Source of the DNA: Labilibaculum sp.
GTDB taxonomy: Bacteria > Bacteroidota > Bacteroidia > Bacteroidales > Marinifilaceae
Direction: 5' to 3'
DNA: 9,763 bases
NCBI GenBank assembly: GCA_016743925.1
Contig: JADGFH010000172.1
Coordinates: 1 to 9,763, forward strand
Part shown: in pieces, positions 6,452-9,763 of the stretch
Position numbering within the stretch: the stretch's first letter is position 1
Layout: every line of letters begins with the position of its first letter
The notes under the pieces: model-generated
What the model was told of the DNA's origin: nothing
Database searches by the model: none
What the model saw: only the letters and a program-made list of their open reading frames with translations
Made by a program: the position numbers and the translations under genes

Positions 6452-6485
6452 GGGGTTCTCACAATTGTGAGAATCCCTTTTTTTT
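6452..6485 (+). terminator. Strong Rho-independent terminator after the spondin lipoprotein gene
   Basis: The arms GGGGTTCTCACAA (6452-6464) and TTGTGAGAATCCC (6465-6477) are fully complementary with one G-U pair. Folded with an AATT loop this gives an 11-bp stem, followed directly by eight T residues. It begins 10 bases after the lipoprotein stop. The T-tract overlaps the stop of the convergent gene at 6484. No T-tract exists on the minus-strand side, so it acts mainly on the plus strand. Confidence 0.88.
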
Positions 6486-7725
6486 ATTCTTCTATATTTT
6501 CAAGTAAAATGTAAGCCCCAAAGTTTTTATTCTGATTAGGACTTACCAAGGGAAGATAACCTTTCAACCATTTACCATCCTTCATCTCAAAAGGATGTTT
6601 CTTTTCCATTTCATGATGGAATTTATCAAATGTAGATTTTGGCTTAAAAATCATTTTGAAAGCTCCTCGTGTTTTAGGAGCCAAATATTCATCAAGAATT
6701 AAAGCTAGAGTTCCCATGTTGTATCGTAAGTTGATTTCAACACAAGGCTGTAATCTCATTTTCCCACTTTTATCCTCAAATAAAAGGCAGTCAACGCCTA
6801 AATATCCACAGTAGTTTGTTGCCAAGTCCGATGCTTCCATTGCGCTTTTTATTCCCTCAGACAATTCTTCCATTTGAGCATCTGACAAGTAAGCCTTAAA
6901 ATGTTCAGGCATGTCTCCAAGAATATTCCCTTCGTACTGTCCGTTCGAACTGGTTAGGAAAAATCCAGGGCCCATATAGCTTAAATTGCCTTTCCCATCG
7001 CAATAGTATTGTAATGAGAAATCGTGCTTTTTATCTAGCAGAGCTTCAACAGTTACATAATTTTGCGCCTCAAGAGTTCCATTAATCCATTGGGTAATCG
7101 AATCGTTCAAGTGAGAATAGCGAAGTACTTGCAATCCTCTACCAGATGAACTTAAGGGAGCTTTTATAACCAATTGTTTCCACTCTTCAATTAAGGTTTC
7201 AATTTCTTGGATATTGGTACAAACTCTTGCAATCTGACTTTGATCTATGTATTTTTCATCTGGATGTTTACTCAAGAAGCTTTTCAAAACCTTTAGAGCA
7301 GTTTCTCTTCCATATAAATTACGATGTTCATTCTTCCAATAGGCATTTGGCTGATTCAAGTATTCAGAACTACAAGATTCCTTGAATGGTTTCAATATAT
7401 GGTGAATTCTTGGACTCCATCCCCAAGCTTGAAGGCTGTTTTTATTAGTTTGTACAAATTCATCATCCTTGAGAGCCTCTTCAAGTAGTTTAAATTTGGG
7501 TAATTTAATACCTGCAGCAGAAATTCGATTCAAAAAATCACTATCGGGCATCTGTCTTACCAATAGAACATCATTACTATCTGCAAAGTACAAAGGCAAC
7601 ACGTCTAAATCTCTTTCGAATTTGGAAAGATTTTTATTCGGCATAAAGCTTAAGGTTCCATTTGCAATGGCAATTTCACAAGTAGGATTGTAAATAAATA
7701 TATTGGGTAGTTTTTTTTCTGTCAT
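6484..7725 (-). CDS. ATP-grasp-like protein of unknown substrate
   Basis: This 413-residue cytoplasmic protein has no signal peptide. It shows ATP-grasp hallmarks in order: a strand with Lys188 followed by a glycine/serine-rich loop (VIKAPLSSSGRGL, 186-198), a strand with Glu227 (VTVEALLDKK), and an acidic pair in GYLGVDCLLFED (308-318). The C-terminal metal-binding segment is VEINLRYNMGTLAL (329-342), with Glu330 and Asn332. Enzymes of this fold join a carboxylate to an amine or thiol through an acyl phosphate using ATP and Mg2+; the actual substrates cannot be told. The N-terminal about 130 residues (IFIYNPTCEIAIANG, LPLYFADSNDVLLVRQ) form a separate domain that I do not recognise. It is single and convergent with the spondin gene. 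It is divergent from sfsA across 77 bases, with which it may share control. Fold call moderate to good; function unknown. Confidence 0.75.
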   Translation of the reverse strand: MTEKKLPNIFIYNPTCEIAIANGTLSFMPNKNLSKFERDLDVLPLYFADSNDVLLVRQMPDSDFLNRISAAGIKLPKFKLLEEALKDDEFVQTNKNSLQAWGWSPRIHHILKPFKESCSSEYLNQPNAYWKNEHRNLYGRETALKVLKSFLSKHPDEKYIDQSQIARVCTNIQEIETLIEEWKQLVIKAPLSSSGRGLQVLRYSHLNDSITQWINGTLEAQNYVTVEALLDKKHDFSLQYYCDGKGNLSYMGPGFFLTSSNGQYEGNILGDMPEHFKAYLSDAQMEELSEGIKSAMEASDLATNYCGYLGVDCLLFEDKSGKMRLQPCVEINLRYNMGTLALILDEYLAPKTRGAFKMIFKPKSTFDKFHHEMEKKHPFEMKDGKWLKGYLPLVSPNQNKNFGAYILLENIEE

Positions 7726-7751
7726 AATGTTATTCTCGAATCTTGCTTCGA

Positions 7752-7759
7752 CAAAAGTA
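7752..7759 (-). promoter_or_regulatory. -7 box (TACTTTTG, minus strand) for the ATP-grasp-like gene
   Basis: The plus-strand CAAAAGTA reads TACTTTTG on the minus strand, an exact TAnnTTTG, 26 bases before the ATG at 7725. It overlaps the area where the -33 element of the divergent sfsA promoter should lie (7747-7752), so the two promoters probably compete. Confidence 0.45.
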
Positions 7760-7772
7760 GCCGAAATCTCTT

Positions 7773-7780
7773 TACCTTTG
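7773..7780 (+). promoter_or_regulatory. -7 box (TACCTTTG) for sfsA
   Basis: An exact TAnnTTTG match, 22 bases before ATG 7803. A TTCGAC at 7747-7752 sits 20 bases upstream and could serve as a weak -33 element. The spacing fits the Bacteroidota promoter model. Confidence 0.5.
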
Positions 7781-7802
7781 AATTTCCAACAAAAAAATAA
7801 TC

Positions 7803-8501
7803 ATGATTTTTCCCAATAAATTAGTACACGGTAAATTAATAAGGCGATACAAGCGATTTTTAGCTGATGTTGAATTGGATAATGGTGAAGTGGTTATCGC
7901 TCACACTTCCAATTCAGGCAGCATGAAATCTTGTTTGGAAGAAGGAGCAGAGGTGTATCTAACTTACGTTGATGATCCCAAACGTAAAACAAAATATACG
8001 TGGGAAATGATCAAAATTAATGATTCTTGGGTCGGAATTAATACTGCAGTTCCGAATTTATTGGTTTTTGAGGCTGTTAAAAATCAGCAAATAGAAGCGC
8101 TTTCTGGATATTCATTTGTAAAACGGGAAGTGAAGTTTGATGACAGTCGATTTGATGTCTTTGCTTCCAATGAAAGAGAAGAGTGCTTTATCGAAGTTAA
8201 AAATGTAAGCTTAAAAGTCGATAATTATGCGCGTTTCCCCGATGCTGTTACCACCCGAGGTCGAAAGCACCTAAATACTTTAATGAAAGTAAAGAAGGAG
8301 GGAATGAGAGCTGTAATGGTTTATGTAATTCAACGAGCTGATGTGGAGGTTTTTGCCCCAGCAGTTGATATTGATCCAGAATATGCTAAAACTTTAAAAG
8401 AAGCCTACGAAAATGGGGTAGAGGTGTATCCTATACGTGCAAAGGTATCTCCTGAAAAAATAGAATTGGGCGAACTCTTGTCATTTGAGATAGAGCAGTA
8501 A
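7803..8501 (+). CDS. sfsA: SfsA family DNA/RNA nuclease (sugar fermentation stimulation protein homologue)
   Basis: A 232-residue protein of typical SfsA length. The N-terminal OB-like domain carries FLADVELDNGEVVIAHTSNSGSM (residues 19-41), corresponding to the family signature HxxNTGxM. The C-terminal domain has the PD-(D/E)xK nuclease motif: Asp118 in SRFDVF, then Glu131 and Lys133 in CFIEVKNVSL. The family block YARFPDAVTTRGRKHLNTLM (142-161) follows. All presumed catalytic residues are present. E. coli SfsA was first named for effects on maltose metabolism and has been described as nucleic-acid-binding; the physiological role here is not evident. ATG 7803 has a -7 box 22 bases upstream. 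It is divergent from the ATP-grasp-like gene. No T-tailed terminator follows directly. Confidence 0.95.
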   Translation: MIFPNKLVHGKLIRRYKRFLADVELDNGEVVIAHTSNSGSMKSCLEEGAEVYLTYVDDPKRKTKYTWEMIKINDSWVGINTAVPNLLVFEAVKNQQIEALSGYSFVKREVKFDDSRFDVFASNEREECFIEVKNVSLKVDNYARFPDAVTTRGRKHLNTLMKVKKEGMRAVMVYVIQRADVEVFAPAVDIDPEYAKTLKEAYENGVEVYPIRAKVSPEKIELGELLSFEIEQ

Positions 8502-8640
8502 ACAGTGTAATTATGAATTGAAAATTGCGAAAGGTATTCATATCAAAGTAAATAAAATCGGGGATCGCCGATCGGGCGTGATTCGGGGCACTAATTTGCT
8601 ATGGAAAGCCGAACAGCTTCCGAGAGGCTTGATTCTTTTG

Positions 8641-8671
8641 CATACTTTTCTCATCTAAGGAGAAAAGTATG
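8641..8671. repeat. Perfect 12-bp inverted repeat with 7-base loop
   Basis: The arms CATACTTTTCTC and GAGAAAAGTATG enclose ATCTAAG. No T-tract follows on the plus strand, so a standard terminator for sfsA is unlikely. It is the strongest hairpin of the intergenic element and is bounded on both sides by GGCTTGA copies. Confidence 0.7.
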
Positions 8672-8850
8672 AGCCCGTCTGGCTTGAGGACAATATAGTA
8701 AACAGTTGTTGGCAATAAGAAAACAGAGTGCAGTTCCCACCCACCTCTGGGATCCCGAAAGCTTTTGTGGAGTCGATAGACAGAGGGGTGATAATAGATC
8801 TATCCTATGTGATTAGTAGTATGAAGTTCGGATTCTCAATTCAATTTTTC

Positions 8851-8858
8851 TACATTTG
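8851..8858 (+). promoter_or_regulatory. -7 box (TACATTTG) for the cysteine-cluster gene
   Basis: An exact TAnnTTTG, 17 bases before ATG 8876. TTCG at 8827-8830 is the nearest -33 candidate. The position supports transcription starting close to 8865 and supports ATG 8876 as the true start. Confidence 0.55.
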
Positions 8859-8875
8859 CACTAAATTTTACAGAA

Positions 8876-9409
8876 ATGAACGAAAAGGCAAGAGAAGAAT
8901 TGGCAAAGTACCGCCAGTTAAGAGATGAGGTAAGCGAATTAAGTGATAAACTAGCGAACTTGCATAAAGAGGAGATGGCTTGTAAAAAAGGTTGTGCCGA
9001 ATGCTGTATGCATTTCTCGGTTTTGCCAGTTGAGTACTTTAGTATGTTAGAAGAGTTAAAAGAAAATCCACCTAAGGTATATCGGGAATTGGATGAGGAA
9101 GCAGATGATTGTAATTTCTTAATTAAGGATTTGTGCCAGATTTATCAATCTCGTCCATTTATTTGTCGAACTCATGGTTTACCTTTGTTATTTATGAGTC
9201 AAGAAGGTGAAGATTGGGAGCTGTCAACTTGTCCATTAAACTTTACTGATTTTGATGAATTCCATAGTGAAAATACCTATCCACAGGATACCTACAACAG
9301 CAAGTTGTTCCTAATCAATCAGGAATTTGTTAAAAATTACGAAGCCGAAAAATTTGGAGATTTTGAGATGATCTCGATTAATAGGTTAATACAGGATTTG
9401 AAGAAGTAG
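8876..9409 (+). CDS. YkgJ-family cysteine cluster protein
   Basis: A 177-residue soluble protein of the YkgJ/CxxCxxCC type (PF03692). Cys36, Cys40, Cys43 and Cys44 form CKKGCAECC. They are followed by Cys79, Cys87 in DLCQIYQSRPFICRTHG, Cys97 and Cys119 (STCPLNF). The block CxIYxxRPxxCRxHG is diagnostic for the family. Eight conserved-looking Cys suggest Zn2+ or Fe-S binding, and members are often annotated as putative zinc- or iron-chelating proteins; the biochemical role is unknown. An N-terminal helix of about 34 residues with heptad-like spacing (LAKYRQLRDEVSELSDKLANLHKEE) may form a coiled coil. ATG 8876 lies 17 bases from a -7 box. The overlapping open frame starting at 8728 is judged spurious. 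A terminator follows 20 bases after the stop, so this is a single-gene transcript. Confidence 0.88.
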   Translation: MNEKAREELAKYRQLRDEVSELSDKLANLHKEEMACKKGCAECCMHFSVLPVEYFSMLEELKENPPKVYRELDEEADDCNFLIKDLCQIYQSRPFICRTHGLPLLFMSQEGEDWELSTCPLNFTDFDEFHSENTYPQDTYNSKLFLINQEFVKNYEAEKFGDFEMISINRLIQDLKK

Positions 9410-9428
9410 TTGAAATATATATATATAG

Positions 9429-9463
9429 AAGACCCTTATTGATCATCATTAAGGGTCTTTTTT
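9429..9463 (+). terminator. Rho-independent terminator after the cysteine-cluster gene
   Basis: AAGACCCTTA (9429-9438) pairs perfectly with TAAGGGTCTT (9450-9459), a 10-bp stem with an 11-base loop, and the T-run reaches 9463. The A-run on the opposite side is short (AT repeats at 9415-9427), so action is mainly on the plus strand. Confidence 0.88.
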
Positions 9464-9541
9464 GCATAAATACCTAATGCAAATGACCTAGGGAAGAAGA
9501 GTTAATACGATGGGAATACTAAAATTACCCATTAAACTACT
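9464..9541. other. Non-coding spacer before the phased array
   Basis: No gene, promoter box or RNA is recognisable. GGGAA occurs at 9491 and 9512 and TTACCC at 9525. These resemble weak forms of the array motif but are out of its exact 20-base phase. Confidence 0.3.
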
Positions 9542-9763
9542 TTTAAGATAAAAATATAAGACTTTCCATAAAAAGAATAATCTTTCCCTAAACATTTGAA
9601 CCTTTCCGATAAATTATAAATCTTGCTGATAAATCTTTAACCTTTCCCTTAAAATTAAAGCCTTTCCGAGAAAGATATCAATAGATTCGGAAATAAATTA
9701 AAATTTACAGAAAGGTGTAATTAAAATTGGAAAGAGATTAAATTTAATGGAAAGGAAGAATAG
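9542..9763. repeat. Inverted array of a CTTTCC motif at exact 20-bp spacing
   Basis: CTTTCC begins at 9562, 9582, 9602, 9642 and 9662, with a degenerate CTTGCT at 9622, so six units lie in exact 20-base register. The shared part of each unit is about CTTTCC-S-W-T-AAA, followed by an AT-rich stretch that is poorly conserved. A weak unit precedes at 9542. After a turn near 9678 the motif recurs inverted: GGAAAT at 9689, AGAAAG at 9709, GGAAAG at 9729 and 9749, again exactly 20 apart. All frames carry stops and 20 is not a multiple of three, so this is not coding. Only motif and spacing are kept, which suggests selection for protein binding on one DNA face, though decay of tandem duplications is possible. 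The array is cut by the window edge. Confidence 0.75.

Larger units (their letters stand above)
8502..8875. repeat. Hairpin-rich, GC-richer intergenic stretch, candidate dispersed repeat or mobile-element remnant
   Basis: These 374 bases hold no convincing gene. From about 8555 to 8800 the composition is visibly more GC-rich than the flanks. Several inverted repeats are packed together. ATCGG (8557-8561) pairs CCGAT (8568-8572), and GGAAAGC (8603-8609) pairs GCTTCC (8616-8621) with one bulge. CATACTTTTCTC (8641-8652) pairs perfectly with GAGAAAAGTATG (8660-8671). GGGATCCC lies at 8749-8756, and CCTCTG (8744-8749) pairs CAGAGG (8781-8786). GGCTTGA occurs at 8626-8632 and again at 8691-8697 as direct repeats flanking the main hairpin. 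This looks like a repeat-family insertion or structured RNA. Which of the two cannot be decided from one copy. Confidence 0.45.

Noticed and set aside
6452..6477. Palindrome containing TCTCACAA and TTGTGAGA as a possible CRP or repressor operator
   Set aside because: It is followed directly by eight T residues after a stop codon and before a convergent gene, so terminator is the better explanation. The TGTGA half-sites point the wrong way for a CRP site.
7469..7693. Plus-strand open frame inside the ATP-grasp-like gene
   Set aside because: It is antisense shadow; the minus-strand frame carries the motifs.
8641..8671. Terminator of sfsA
   Set aside because: The hairpin is 139 bases from the stop and lacks a T-tract on the plus strand.
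8728..8928. 66-residue open frame upstream of and overlapping the cysteine-cluster gene
   Set aside because: It lies mostly in the hairpin-rich non-coding element, overlaps the well-supported start at 8876 in another frame, spans the -7 box at 8851, and has no recognisable protein features.
9562..9763. CRISPR or other guide-RNA array
   Set aside because: The unit is only 20 bases with about 6 conserved bases and degenerate AT-rich linkers. The motif inverts midway, and no cas-like gene is in the window.
9542..9763. Coding region with short peptide repeats
   Set aside because: Stops occur in every frame checked and the 20-base period would shift the frame each unit.

Overview
The window looks like a chromosomal segment of a free-living, probably marine member of the Bacteroidota (Bacteroidia; Marinilabiliales/Marinifilaceae would fit, but the lineage is inferred from gene style only). 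The DNA is AT-rich and most starts lack a Shine-Dalgarno sequence. Several upstream regions carry an exact TAnnTTTG (-7) promoter box. The lipoproteins have an acidic tail after the lipobox Cys, as surface-exported Bacteroidota lipoproteins do.

Layout. (1) 1-1080: the 3' end of a probable LytS-type sensor kinase with a degenerate ATP-binding domain, then its LytTR response regulator. (2) 1083-3608, minus strand: a compact three-gene operon, read from 3608 downward. It encodes an outer-membrane beta-barrel protein with a mature N-terminal Cys-Cys, a DUF3179 lipoprotein whose two halves appear circularly permuted, and a four-helix membrane protein. (3) 3787-4278: an exported nickel superoxide dismutase, divergent from that operon. 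(4) 4379-5047: a Crp/Fnr-family activator with a CRP-like recognition helix. It is followed by a near-perfect CRP-type operator at 5068-5089, placed just upstream of a -7 box. (5) 5152-6441: a surface lipoprotein with two spondin_N modules, the probable target of that operator. (6) 6484-8501: an ATP-grasp-like protein of unknown substrate, divergent from sfsA, with overlapping promoters between them. (7) 8502-8875: a GC-richer, hairpin-rich non-coding stretch that looks like a dispersed repeat or mobile-element remnant. (8) 8876-9409: a YkgJ-type cysteine-cluster protein with a clear promoter and terminator. (9) About 9540-9763: a non-coding array of a CTTTCC motif at exact 20-bp spacing, followed by the same motif in inverse orientation, again at 20-bp spacing, running off the right edge.

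How the parts may work together. The Crp/Fnr regulator, its operator and the spondin lipoprotein form a legible regulatory unit. The Ni-SOD and the divergent barrel/DUF3179/membrane operon may be a periplasm/outer-membrane module for oxidative or metal stress, but that link rests on adjacency only. The clearest unexplained structure is the 20-bp-phased inverted array at the right end. The clearest unexplained protein architecture is the permuted DUF3179 lipoprotein.
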